From Mycobacterium sp. OAS707 (GTDB lineage: Bacteria; Actinomycetota; Actinomycetes; Mycobacteriales; Mycobacteriaceae): a stretch of 64,000 bases of DNA. The position numbers were made by a program, and so were the translations under genes. The notes under the pieces were generated by a model. That model saw nothing but the letters and a program-made list of their open reading frames with translations, had not been told where the DNA came from and did no database searches. The stretch spans positions 992,001 to 1,056,000 of the forward strand of contig NZ_JADBDS010000001.1 in assembly GCF_014873705.1 (NCBI RefSeq), in the 5' to 3' direction. Numbering within the stretch: the stretch's first letter is position 1; each line of letters begins with the position of its first letter. Below are positions 53,823-61,589 of the stretch, in pieces.

Positions 53823-54335
53823 TCAGGCCTCGGTCAGCAGCCGGTTGGCGCAGGCGATCACCGCGCGCAGAGCGGACTGCGTCGGGTCGTCGGACCAACC
53901 CATCGCCCAAAGCGATCGGGCACCGTCGGAGCCGCGGACGAATGTCGCGGTGTGCTCGCCGGCCGGAACCTGATGAAACGCCGTCATCTCGACCGCAATG
54001 CCGCGGTCATACAGCATCTCGGTGAGCGCCGCGACAGGTCCGCACGCGGCAGCAGACGACGTGGTGATGCGATCGCCGACGGCCAACGTGGCTTGGTAGT
54101 GGCGGGCCTGCGGGCCCAGCCGGGTCGACGGACATTCGGCGTCGGTGCACTGCCAATTACCGAGCCGCAGCGGCCCCGAGCTGGACGTATATCGGTCGTG
54201 AAACGCTTCGAAAGTCATCGCGTCGGCCTCCTGGCGCAGACCGCGGGGCATCGGGCCGGTGATGCGGGCCGCGAAGGACATCGGCGTCGGCGGCGCTGCG
54301 CTGGTAGCGGATTGGGTTGCAATAGAGCTTGTCAT
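53823..54335 (-). CDS. Stand-alone LeuA allosteric (dimerisation) domain-like protein
   Basis: A 170-residue protein that looks like the C-terminal regulatory domain of 2-isopropylmalate synthase (LeuA_dimer) without the catalytic barrel. RHYQATLAVGDRITTSSAAA is the domain's beta strand, GPVAALTEMLYDRGIAVEM the allosteric repeat, and WAMGWSDDPTQSALRAVIACANRL its final helix. In intact LeuA this domain binds leucine. Alone it could titrate or regulate LeuA. Upstream is a leaderless leader peptide with Leu-Val-Val codons and exclusive hairpins, an attenuator-like device. The N-terminal 40 residues are low complexity. Confidence 0.75.
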   Translation of the reverse strand: MTSSIATQSATSAAPPTPMSFAARITGPMPRGLRQEADAMTFEAFHDRYTSSSGPLRLGNWQCTDAECPSTRLGPQARHYQATLAVGDRITTSSAAACGPVAALTEMLYDRGIAVEMTAFHQVPAGEHTATFVRGSDGARSLWAMGWSDDPTQSALRAVIACANRLLTEA

Positions 54336-54373
54336 GTGCCGGTCTTCTCACTCAGGTGGAAATGACCGACGAG

Positions 54374-54431
54374 GTAGCAACGACCCACAGCGAGGGGTCG
54401 GTCTGGATCAGACCCCGCTGCGGGTTGCTAC
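54374..54431 (-). promoter_or_regulatory. Attenuator-like hairpin pair in the leader
   Basis: GTAGCAACGACCCACAGCGA plus GGGGTC (54374-54399) pairs with GACCCCGCTGCGGGTTGCTA plus C (54411-54431) with a few bulges. A competing stem, GACCGAC (54364-54370) with GTCGGTC (54397-54403), shares bases 54397-54399, so the two exclude each other. The leader peptide's Val codons lie at the base of the first stem. Confidence 0.55.
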
Positions 54432-54449
54432 TACGAGTCGCCTCGGCAC
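54408..54449 (-). CDS. Possible leader peptide with branched-chain residues (leaderless)
   Basis: A 13-codon frame from GTG 54449: VPRRLVVATRSGV, stop at 54408. It has Leu-Val-Val and a final Val. The GTG is seven bases after a -10-like TAACAT, so the transcript should start with the codon itself, the leaderless type common in mycobacteria. Its codons for Val overlap the first leader hairpin, as expected if ribosome stalling selects the structure. Confidence 0.45.
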   Translation of the reverse strand: MPRRLVVATRSGV

Positions 54450-54456
54450 GTTGGCG

Positions 54457-54486
54457 ATGTTAGGCGCCCCACCCCGCGGCATGCAA
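54457..54486 (-). promoter_or_regulatory. Promoter for the LeuA-domain leader
   Basis: On the minus strand, TTGCAT (-35, 54481-54486), an 18-bp spacer, and TAACAT (-10, 54457-54462). The GTG of the leader peptide is at 54449, exactly where the transcript would begin. The hexamers are reasonable matches to sigma-A type sites. Confidence 0.55.
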
Positions 54487-54531
54487 ACCTTTTTGGCTCA
54501 GTCCAGCCAGAAACAAACCCGTCGCGGCGAA

Positions 54532-55350
54532 CTAGTGAAGTGCATCGGCGAACAGCGGCAGGAACGGCCGGTGGTTGGGTGCGCCCTCGCGACGAAACGG
54601 CATGCTGTCGCGCGACGCGGCGTACCACTCCTCGCGAGAGACCGCCGACAGGTCGAGACGACGACCGCACAGCGTGGCGATGGTGTGTAACAACAACGCA
54701 CCCGCCCGACCGTTGCCCTCGCGGAATGGGTGGATGAGGTTGTAGTCGGCGTAGAGCCGGGCCAGCCGATACGCCAGCCCCGGCCGATCGAGTCCGGCGC
54801 CGTTGATCGCAAGGGCCCGCGCGGTTTCCTCGAGCAGTGCCGTCAGCCGGCCCAGTGTCGATTGCCACGCGAAAAGCGAGTCGCCGCGCCGCAATTCGGT
54901 GATCCGGTAGTTGCCCGCCCACGAGTACACGTCGGCGAACAGATGCAGGTGGATCGCGCGGATGTCGACATCGCTCGCGGCGATGGCGCCCTCGGCCAGC
55001 ATCCGATGCCATATCACCATCCGGCCGGCCGTCGCGACGAACTCGAGGTCGGAAAGCACCGCCTGGTTGTCGACGCCGAAGTTGTTGCGCAGCACAGTCG
55101 TTCCCGGTATCAGGTAGGGCCTGTTGCGACGGAAGATCCTCCGGTGCTCGCGCGGTTGTTGCGGGGGTGTCGTCGGGTTGTCGGCCCGATAGGACGCCAA
55201 GTACTCGCCGAAGGACACCTCGTCGCAGAGCAACCGCACCAGCGCGTCGACGTGGTCGTCGGTCGGTCGCCAGCCCTCGAGGCGTTCTGCCGCGATCGTC
55301 TGGTCGATGGCGTGCCGGAGAGAATCGGGCAGCCCGTCACGGGCGGACAC
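54532..55350 (-). CDS. Fic-domain protein with N-terminal VbhA-like inhibitory region
   Basis: A 272-residue Fic (AMP-transferase) protein. The Fic motif is HPFREGNGR at residues 207-215; His207 is the catalytic base. The usual third residue after GNGR, Arg, is Ala (GNGRAGA). The N-terminal AERLEG (residues 21-26) resembles the inhibitory motif [S/T]xxxE[G/N], with Ala in the first place; it heads a VbhA-like helical region (DHVDALVRLLCDEVSFGEY). So inhibitor and Fic domains are fused. It is six bases after the nucleotidyltransferase gene, in one operon. The target protein is unknown. Confidence 0.85.
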   Translation of the reverse strand: MSARDGLPDSLRHAIDQTIAAERLEGWRPTDDHVDALVRLLCDEVSFGEYLASYRADNPTTPPQQPREHRRIFRRNRPYLIPGTTVLRNNFGVDNQAVLSDLEFVATAGRMVIWHRMLAEGAIAASDVDIRAIHLHLFADVYSWAGNYRITELRRGDSLFAWQSTLGRLTALLEETARALAINGAGLDRPGLAYRLARLYADYNLIHPFREGNGRAGALLLHTIATLCGRRLDLSAVSREEWYAASRDSMPFRREGAPNHRPFLPLFADALH

Positions 55351-55356
55351 GGCCTG

Positions 55357-56400
55357 TCAGCGAAACGTCGACGTCGAGGCGAGGTACGTCAGCTTGCGCC
55401 GGATGCCACTCACTTCACGCGCCACCGTACGTACGGTCGCACGGTCGGCAGGCGCCAACGCGGACAACGACACTCGCTCGGTAACGGGTTCGCCTTTCAT
55501 CCAGGCGCCGGCGCGCACCCGCCAGCGGATCCGCGACAGCGACACGTAGCACTCGCGCAGTATTGATGCATCGTCGGTGTCGAGCAGGCGCCCCGTGGCC
55601 GCATCGGTCAGCCGCTGCAGCGTCGAGATCTCCGAGGAACCCGCCGACAGCGCGCCCCACCGCGCGATCTTCACGATCGGGTCGACCGCAGCCAGCTTCA
55701 GATCGACCGTGTCGTCTTGAGTCGCGAACACCCGCAGTCGCGACGGGATGGTGGCCCGCACCGCGGTCGCGTCCTGCAACATGGCGTGCCGCGCCTGCGG
55801 GTGTCGCTTGGCGGCCTCGACCGTGCGTGACCGAAGCTCGTCGCCGAGGTCGGCCACCGCGGCGGTGTCGGCCAGCAGCCCGGTCATCACCACGCCACGA
55901 TCCTCAGCGGGCTCGGCGCACCACCGGTCGATCGACTCGTCCCAGTTGGCGCGCCTGCGGCAGAACCGGCCGCGACTGGCCAGCACTCCGTTGGCGTCCG
56001 GCGCCACGTCGCATCGCTCGAGCAGCGCGTGCACGTCCGCGGCCAGCGCCAGCGCCTCGGCCTTGTCCTCATCGCCGAGCCCATCGTCGAGCGCGATCAA
56101 CGTCTCGACGTCTGACCCCGGTATCGCTTCGCCGCGCGCCACGCTGCCCGAGACGAACCACGTCCATCCCAGCGGTCTGCCCTCGGCGATCAGCCGCGCG
56201 GCGGCAGCGACCGACCGCCGCAGCACCTCCGACCAGGCCGCCGCCAAGGTCAGCGTTGGCGTGTGGGCAGCCAATTCGGCTGCCACCGCCTCTCGGGCGC
56301 CCAGCACGCCGGCGCGCAGCGCGGGTTCATCGACGGCGGCATCGATGTCGCCGATCGTCGCGGCGATCCCCAACTTGCTGGACACGGCATCGATTCTCAC
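55357..56400 (-). CDS. DUF294-type nucleotidyltransferase with substrate-binding domain
   Basis: A 347-residue protein. The NTase core motif is FVSGSVARGEAIPGSDVET (residues about 82-100) with GS at 85-86 and the catalytic D-x-E at 97-99, as in GlnE/DUF294 enzymes. The C-terminal part (residues about 170-340) is helical and similar to the putative substrate-binding domain attached to DUF294 in other bacteria, with DDTVDLKLAAVDPIVKIARW. No CBS or cyclic-nucleotide domain. It precedes the Fic gene by 6 bp. Both families transfer nucleotides to proteins or small molecules, so the pairing is suggestive. Confidence 0.82.
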   Translation of the reverse strand: MRIDAVSSKLGIAATIGDIDAAVDEPALRAGVLGAREAVAAELAAHTPTLTLAAAWSEVLRRSVAAAARLIAEGRPLGWTWFVSGSVARGEAIPGSDVETLIALDDGLGDEDKAEALALAADVHALLERCDVAPDANGVLASRGRFCRRRANWDESIDRWCAEPAEDRGVVMTGLLADTAAVADLGDELRSRTVEAAKRHPQARHAMLQDATAVRATIPSRLRVFATQDDTVDLKLAAVDPIVKIARWGALSAGSSEISTLQRLTDAATGRLLDTDDASILRECYVSLSRIRWRVRAGAWMKGEPVTERVSLSALAPADRATVRTVAREVSGIRRKLTYLASTSTFR

Positions 56401-56414
56401 CGATCAGCGGCTTG

Positions 56415-56430
56415 GTCACACAGTTGTGAC
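56415..56430. promoter_or_regulatory. Inverted repeat GTCACA-CAGT-TGTGAC
   Basis: A perfect 6-4-6 dyad between the divergent nucleotidyltransferase and permease genes, about 14 bp from the former's start and 77 bp from the latter's. It resembles GntR- or CRP-like sites (TGTGA arms). No matching regulator gene is adjacent; a CRP-type protein is plausible. Confidence 0.5.
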
Positions 56431-56506
56431 AACCAGGAAACCTGCGAAACAAAAACCACCGCTAATTTCTATCGCATGACAGGTATTGGACGTCAGGAGA
56501 CCGCCC

Positions 56507-58051
56507 GTGACTGCGACCGCTGACCCGGTGGACCCCGCGATCTCGTCGGCGGAGGACGCCGACTCGCTGGCCGAACTCGGCTACACCCAGGAACTGCACC
56601 GCGGCATCGGCGCATACGCCGCCTTCGCGTCCGGATTCTCGTTTGTATCGATCCTGACGACGGTGTTCGCGCTGTTCGCACTCGGCTTCGGGCTCGGCGG
56701 CCCCGCGTTCTTCTTCACCTGGCCGATCGTGTTCGTCTGCCAGTTCTGCGTGTGCCTGGTGTTCGCCGAATTGTCGGGAAAGTTCCCCGTCGCGGGCGCC
56801 ATCTATCAGTGGTCGCGACGGCTGGCCGGTAACGCCGTCGGCTGGTTCGCCGGGTGGTTCATGCTCATCGGCTACATCGTCAGCGTCTCGGCCTTGGCCA
56901 TCGCCATGCAGAGCGTGCTGCCCTCGATCTGGAGCGGCTTCCAACTCGTCGGCGACGACCCCTCGCTCACCTCGGTCAGCGGCGCCACCAACGGCATCAT
57001 TCTCGGCACCGTCACCATCGTGTTGTGCACGGTCATCAGCAGCGTCAGCGTGTCCTTCATGGGCAAGATCACGGTCACGGGCGTGACCATCGAGATCATC
57101 GGTGTTGTGCTGATCGTCGTGGCGATGTTCCTCACCGCCGAACGCAATCCGGCGCAGGCCGTGCTGTCCACCGGCGGGCACGGCTCCGGCCTTGGATATG
57201 CGCCCGCGTTTCTCGCCTCGATGCTGATGGCGGCCTACGTGATGTACGGATTCGACAGCGCCGCAGAGCTTTCCGAAGAGACGCGCGATCCGCGCAAGAC
57301 CGCCCCGAAGGCGATCGTCAACGCGCTGTTGGTGTCGTTCGTCGGTGGCGGACTGATGATCCTCGCCGCGCTGATGGCGGCGCCGTCGCTGGATGATCCG
57401 ATGCTGTCCACCGAAGGCATCGCATGGGTGATCACCAGCCAGCTCAACACCGGGCTTGGCAAGGCTCTGCTGATCACCGTCGCTGTCGCGATCTTCTCGG
57501 CGACGCTGGCGATCCAGGCGTCGGCGTCGCGGGTGATGTTCTCGATGGCGCGCGACAACCGGCTGCCGCTCGGCAAGTTCTTGTCAAAGGTGAACAAGCG
57601 CACCGGAACTCCACTCATCACCGGAACGACGGTCAGTGTGCTGGCGATCCTGGTGCTGCTGGTCAACCTCGGTCAGGCCGGGGTTTTCGCGGCCATCACC
57701 AGCGTGTCGGTGGTGATCGTGTACCTGGCGTATCTGATGGTTACGGTGCCCGCTCTGCTGCACCGGTTGCGCGGCACCAGCCTGAGCTACGGCCCTCCGA
57801 TCATGGACCTCGGCAAGTGGGGCATCCCGGTGAACCTGACCGCGGTCGTCATGGGCGCGGCGCTGTGCATCAACATCGCGTGGCCCCGCCAGGAGGTGTA
57901 CGACCCGGACGGCTCCTCGCTGGTGCTGCAGTATTTCGCCGCGATCTTCGTGGTGATCACGCTGATCGCGGGGTTCTTCGCCTACCGAGTCGTCAAGGAC
58001 CGCGAGGGCGCACCGGAGCCCGTCGACGCGCTGGTTCGCGGCAAGAAGTAA
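56507..58051 (+). CDS. APC-superfamily amino acid permease (GABA/ethanolamine-like)
   Basis: A 514-residue transporter with about twelve hydrophobic segments. LGYTQELHRGIGAYAAFASG matches the APC ACT/GABA-permease subgroup start; YVMYGFDSAAELSEETRDPR is the signature loop near residue 245. SASRVMFSMARDNRLPLGKFL is also typical. Substrate unknown. GTG 56507 is preceded by AGGAGA. Followed by TSUP 12 bp downstream, so they are likely cotranscribed. Divergent from the NTase/Fic operon, with a dyad between. Confidence 0.9.
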   Translation: MTATADPVDPAISSAEDADSLAELGYTQELHRGIGAYAAFASGFSFVSILTTVFALFALGFGLGGPAFFFTWPIVFVCQFCVCLVFAELSGKFPVAGAIYQWSRRLAGNAVGWFAGWFMLIGYIVSVSALAIAMQSVLPSIWSGFQLVGDDPSLTSVSGATNGIILGTVTIVLCTVISSVSVSFMGKITVTGVTIEIIGVVLIVVAMFLTAERNPAQAVLSTGGHGSGLGYAPAFLASMLMAAYVMYGFDSAAELSEETRDPRKTAPKAIVNALLVSFVGGGLMILAALMAAPSLDDPMLSTEGIAWVITSQLNTGLGKALLITVAVAIFSATLAIQASASRVMFSMARDNRLPLGKFLSKVNKRTGTPLITGTTVSVLAILVLLVNLGQAGVFAAITSVSVVIVYLAYLMVTVPALLHRLRGTSLSYGPPIMDLGKWGIPVNLTAVVMGAALCINIAWPRQEVYDPDGSSLVLQYFAAIFVVITLIAGFFAYRVVKDREGAPEPVDALVRGKK

Positions 58052-58063
58052 CGTGGGCGGCCC

Positions 58064-58819
58064 ATGGACTGGGCCTTCCTCGCAGCTGCCGGCGTGCTCG
58101 GCGGTCTCACCGGCAGCATCGCGGGCCTGGCGTCCGTGGCCACGTATCCCGCCCTGCTCGTGTTCGGCCTGCCGCCGGTTACCGCCAACGTCACCAACAC
58201 TGTTGCGCTGGTGTTCAACGGCATTGGGTCCATTGCGGGGTCGCGACCGGAACTGGCGGGGCAGGGCGCGTGGATCAAGCGAATCCTGCCCGCCGCGGCG
58301 GCAGGCGGCGCCATCGGTGCGGCTCTGCTGCTGACCACGCCCGCAGAGGGTTTCGAGAGGATTGTCCCGCTCCTACTCGGGTTCGCCTCCGTCGCGATCC
58401 TGCTGCCGACGTCGTCCCGTCAGGAAGCCAGAGTCGCGCATCACCAACGCCATACCCTGCGGGTGCTGCTCGAATCCACGGCCATCTTCGTGATCTGCAT
58501 CTACGGCGGCTACTTCGGCGCAGCGGCAGGAGTGCTGCTGCTGGCGATGCTTTTGCGCGCAGGAGGCGCGACGCTTGCGCACGCCAATGCGGGCAAGAAC
58601 GTGATCCTGGGCGTCGCGAACGGGGTTGCAGCACTGATCTTTACCGTCTTCGCACCTGTCCACTGGCCTGCGGTCATCGCCGTCGGCATCGGCTGCCTGA
58701 TCGGGTCGCGGCTCGGCCCCGTGGTCGTTCGGCATGCCCCGACGGGGCCGCTGCGCGTGGTGATCGGCGCCGCGGGTCTGGCACTCGCAGTCAAACTGGG
58801 TATCGACGCCTACGGGTGA
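58064..58819 (+). CDS. TSUP-family membrane exporter (TauE/SafE)
   Basis: A 251-residue membrane protein with about eight hydrophobic segments. AAAGVLGGLTGSIAGLASVATYPAL-type opening carries the conserved TSUP glycine-rich start, and YGGYFGAAAGVLLLAMLLR is the second repeat. TSUP members export sulfite, sulfoacetate or organosulfur compounds. Follows the APC permease by 12 bp. No sulfur-metabolism gene is adjacent, so the substrate is open. Confidence 0.85.
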   Translation: MDWAFLAAAGVLGGLTGSIAGLASVATYPALLVFGLPPVTANVTNTVALVFNGIGSIAGSRPELAGQGAWIKRILPAAAAGGAIGAALLLTTPAEGFERIVPLLLGFASVAILLPTSSRQEARVAHHQRHTLRVLLESTAIFVICIYGGYFGAAAGVLLLAMLLRAGGATLAHANAGKNVILGVANGVAALIFTVFAPVHWPAVIAVGIGCLIGSRLGPVVVRHAPTGPLRVVIGAAGLALAVKLGIDAYG

Positions 58820-58820
58820 T

Positions 58821-59882
58821 TCACTGAAATGGGCTGTCGCCCTTGGCAACCCGAGTGCCGATATCGATCAGGTTCTGCGCGTTGGAATGCAGTCGCTCGC
58901 CTGCCTCCCGGCTCGCCTGCCCCACCAGATACCGCGACCAGGTGCCCTCGATGACGATGCCCAGCTTGAAGCACGCCATCGCGACATACCAATCCAGGCT
59001 TGACGTTTCGCGACCGCCGGCAGCCAGATACGCGTCGAGCAGCTCACGCCTGCTGGCCAGCCCACCCAGCGCCGCGAGCTGACCGCCCGCGGTGATCGTG
59101 TTTGTCTCCAGCGGCCAGCAGATCAGCATCCAGCCCAAGTCCAACAGCGGGTCACCGACAGTGCACATCTCCCAGTCGACGAATGCGGCCAACTCCGGTT
59201 TGTCGCGGCGCAGCAGCACGTTGCTCAGATGCGGGTCGCCGTGCATGATTCCCGGCTTCGAATCGGCAGGACGATTCGCCTCCAGCCAATCCGCCAACTC
59301 CGTCACCGCCAGCGACTCGGGCGAATAGCGTTCGTGTCGATAGCTTTCCAGCAACCCGAGAAACTGCGGCACCTGCCGTTCGAGAAACGAACCGGGCCTC
59401 TTGAGTTCCGCGAGCGGGCTGCCCTCCCAATCGACGTTGCCCAGCTGCGCGAGGCTGGCTGCGTACGACAGGCCGACCTGATGCCGCCAGCCGGCGTTGC
59501 GGACATACGCCTCGTCCATGGTGTCGCCGGGGTTGAAGCCGTCGACCTCTTCCATCAGGTAGAACACCACGCCGAGCACGTCGAGGTCGTCGGTGCCCGC
59601 GATGAAACCTGGATGCGGCACCTGCGTGCCCGCCAGCGTCTGCAGCGCCGCCATCTCCCGCAGCATGGTCTTGTTGCTCGTCGGCCGCGGGTGAAGCGGC
59701 GGCCGTCGCAATACGACCGGCCTGCCGTCGATGTGCAGCCGTACCACGATGTTCTGGGTTCCCCCGGTCAAGGGCTCGACGTCAGTGACCTCCGACCCGA
59801 GGCCTTGCTTTTGGACCCAGCGCTGCACCGCAGCCTGGTCCTCGGCGGTCAGGGTCGGCAGCTGCTGGGCGTCGTCGGCCAT
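58821..59882 (-). CDS. Phosphotransferase-family (APH/ACAD10-like) kinase
   Basis: A 353-residue kinase-like protein. MHGDPHLSNVLLRRDKPE is the catalytic loop (HGDxxxxN) and AFVDWEMCTVGDPLLDLGW the metal-binding IDWE block. LGSEVTDVEPLTGGTQNIV is the nucleotide loop. This subgroup, near the ACAD10 kinase domain, phosphorylates hydroxyacyl-CoA in a pathway with acyl-CoA dehydrogenases, but none is adjacent. Converges with TSUP; 12 bp after the methyltransferase gene on the same strand. Confidence 0.87.
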   Translation of the reverse strand: MADDAQQLPTLTAEDQAAVQRWVQKQGLGSEVTDVEPLTGGTQNIVVRLHIDGRPVVLRRPPLHPRPTSNKTMLREMAALQTLAGTQVPHPGFIAGTDDLDVLGVVFYLMEEVDGFNPGDTMDEAYVRNAGWRHQVGLSYAASLAQLGNVDWEGSPLAELKRPGSFLERQVPQFLGLLESYRHERYSPESLAVTELADWLEANRPADSKPGIMHGDPHLSNVLLRRDKPELAAFVDWEMCTVGDPLLDLGWMLICWPLETNTITAGGQLAALGGLASRRELLDAYLAAGGRETSSLDWYVAMACFKLGIVIEGTWSRYLVGQASREAGERLHSNAQNLIDIGTRVAKGDSPFQ

Positions 59883-59894
59883 GCCGACATCGTG

Positions 59895-60731
59895 TCAGGC
59901 CTTGCGCGCCGTCACGAGCAGGTACTCCCATTCCATGGCGTTCCCGCCCTTCAAAACGTCGTCACCGACCCGTGCGATCGCGTCATCGAGCTCAGCCACC
60001 CGGTCGGGGTCGCCCTCGATGTTGCGGTACACCGCGATCGTCGGCCCGTATACGGCCTTGAAGTAGTCACGGAAGGCGGCGCCGTCCGGGAAATGGTGGA
60101 CCGGCAGCGTGCGACGCTCGGTAACAAGGTCGGTGACGCGGTCGCCCAACAGCTGCCGGACGTGGTCCTCCTGCCCCCACAACGGCGGGGGCTGCGCGCC
60201 AGGCGGCGGGGGCGGTGCGTACGGCTTCATCGTGGCCCACAACTGACCGATGTGACCCTCTGGCGTCCAGCTGATCAGGCCGATCCTGCCGCCGGGTTTG
60301 GCCACCCGGACCAGCTCGCCTGCGGCCTGCTGATGAAACGGCGCGAACATCACGCCGATGCACGACATCACGACGTCGAACTCGTTGTCGCCGAACGGCA
60401 ATGCGTGAGCGTTGGCCTCGCGCCACTCGAGTTCGACACCCTGTTCGGCCGCGTCTGCGCGACCGCTCTCCAACAACTCTGGAACCAGGTCGCTGGCGAC
60501 CACGCGGGCCCCTGTCCGCGCAGCGGGAATCGCCGCGTTTCCGGTGCCGGACGCGACGTCGAGGACGCGGTCGCCAGGGCCGATGCCGGTGGCTTGCACC
60601 AGCACGGGGCCAAGAGGTGCGACGAGTTCGGCGGCGAGCTTCGGGTAGTCGCCCGATGCCCAGATGGCTCGGTGTTTGGCCGCAATCTGACTGTCGCCGA
60701 CGGCCGCGGTTGGGTTGCTCATGGCTGACAT
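59895..60731 (-). CDS. Class I SAM-dependent methyltransferase
   Basis: A 278-residue methyltransferase. DRVLDVASGTGNAAIPAA is motif I, VVASDLVPELLESGR motif II, and MSCIGVMFAPFHQQAAGEL motif IV with LVRVAKPGGRIGLISWTP after. This small-molecule UbiE/SmtA-like subgroup acts on many substrates. Start MSAMSNPT at 60731 or MSNPT at 60722. Divergent from the HxlR-SCP2 regulator gene across 95 bp with repeated ATCTGTACT sites. The APH-like gene lies directly downstream. Confidence 0.87.
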   Translation of the reverse strand: MSAMSNPTAAVGDSQIAAKHRAIWASGDYPKLAAELVAPLGPVLVQATGIGPGDRVLDVASGTGNAAIPAARTGARVVASDLVPELLESGRADAAEQGVELEWREANAHALPFGDNEFDVVMSCIGVMFAPFHQQAAGELVRVAKPGGRIGLISWTPEGHIGQLWATMKPYAPPPPPGAQPPPLWGQEDHVRQLLGDRVTDLVTERRTLPVHHFPDGAAFRDYFKAVYGPTIAVYRNIEGDPDRVAELDDAIARVGDDVLKGGNAMEWEYLLVTARKA

Positions 60732-60761
60732 CGTCGCCTGATCGCGGAGACCAAACCAGTA

Positions 60762-60797
60762 ACAGATCTGTACTACGCCTGGTTCTATATCTGTACT
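60762..60797. promoter_or_regulatory. Operator-like repeats between the methyltransferase and HxlR genes
   Basis: The palindrome ACAGATCTGT (60762-60771) and the direct repeat ATCTGTACT at 60766-60774 and 60789-60797 (23 bp apart). Two copies of one half-site, one in a palindrome, in a divergent region with a regulator gene imply autoregulation by the HxlR protein. Confidence 0.6.
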
Positions 60798-60826
60798 GGG
60801 ATGTTGCCAACCGGGGAGGCACCGCG

Positions 60827-61501
60827 ATGTCCGGATACGGCCAGTTCTGTCCGGTGGCCAAGGCGATGGAGTTGCTCGACGAGCGCTGGACGATGCTCGT
60901 CGTGCGGGAACTGCTGTTGGGCAGCAGGCACTTCAACGACCTGCGCCGCGGCGTGCCGAAGATGTCGCCTGCTCTGCTGTCGAAGCGGTTGAAAACGCTG
61001 ACCCGCGCAGGCGTCGTCGAGCGCAACGAAATCGACGGGCGCACAACGTATTCGCTGACCGAGTGTGGCAAAGAGCTCGCCGACGTCGTCGACGCGCTCG
61101 GCGCATGGGGGGTGCGCTGGATCGGCGAACTCGGCGAGCAGGACCTCGATCCGCACCTGTTGATGTGGGACATGCGCCGCACCATCCCGATCGACGCGTG
61201 GCCGCGCACCCGCACCACACTCGCTTTCCGTCTCGACGGCGTGGCGGCGAAGGCGTCGCGGTGGTGGCTGGTGGTGGCCGACGGAGAAGCCGACGTGTGC
61301 GATTTCGACCCCGGTTACGAGGTGAGCGCCACCGTCGAAACGAGCCTGCGCACGCTCACCCACATCTGGCGCGGTGACGTCAGTTGGCAGCATGCGCTGC
61401 TCGACGGCACCGTCAAGGTGTCCGGCCCGGCCGATGTGCGCCGCGCCATCCCCGGGTGGATCGGACAGTCGGCCCTCTCGTCAGTGCCGCGGCCCGCCTG
61501 A
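60827..61501 (+). CDS. HxlR-family regulator fused to SCP2-like domain
   Basis: A 224-residue protein. The N-terminal MarR/HxlR winged helix is FCPVAKAMELLDERWTMLV (with the family's Cys at residue 8), then RRGVPKMSPALLSKRLKTL as recognition helix. From about residue 130 the sequence LAFRLDGVAAKASRWWLVV and GEADVCDFDPGYEVS, ending DGTVKVSGPADVRRAI, is like the sterol carrier protein 2 fold, a lipid pocket. So the DNA-binding protein may sense a lipid ligand. GGGGAGG lies nine bases upstream of ATG 60827. Divergent from the methyltransferase gene it probably controls. Confidence 0.85.
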   Translation: MSGYGQFCPVAKAMELLDERWTMLVVRELLLGSRHFNDLRRGVPKMSPALLSKRLKTLTRAGVVERNEIDGRTTYSLTECGKELADVVDALGAWGVRWIGELGEQDLDPHLLMWDMRRTIPIDAWPRTRTTLAFRLDGVAAKASRWWLVVADGEADVCDFDPGYEVSATVETSLRTLTHIWRGDVSWQHALLDGTVKVSGPADVRRAIPGWIGQSALSSVPRPA

Positions 61502-61542
61502 AATACTTCGCCGCAACTGCCCCGAAACAAGGTTCCGGTACG

Positions 61543-61557
61543 TAAACCGGCGGTTTA
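61543..61557. terminator. Small hairpin between convergent genes
   Basis: TAAACC-GGC-GGTTTA, a 6-bp stem with three-base loop, lies between the convergent HxlR and metallopeptidase genes. It is AT-containing with no clear T-run, so termination is possible but not assured. Confidence 0.35.
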
Positions 61558-61589
61558 GCGTGTCACAACTCTGATCTCGCCCGCCTGAC

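Noticed and set aside
59229..60728. A 499-codon plus-strand frame across the kinase and methyltransferase genes.
   Set aside because: Antisense to two recognised enzymes; no motif of its own.
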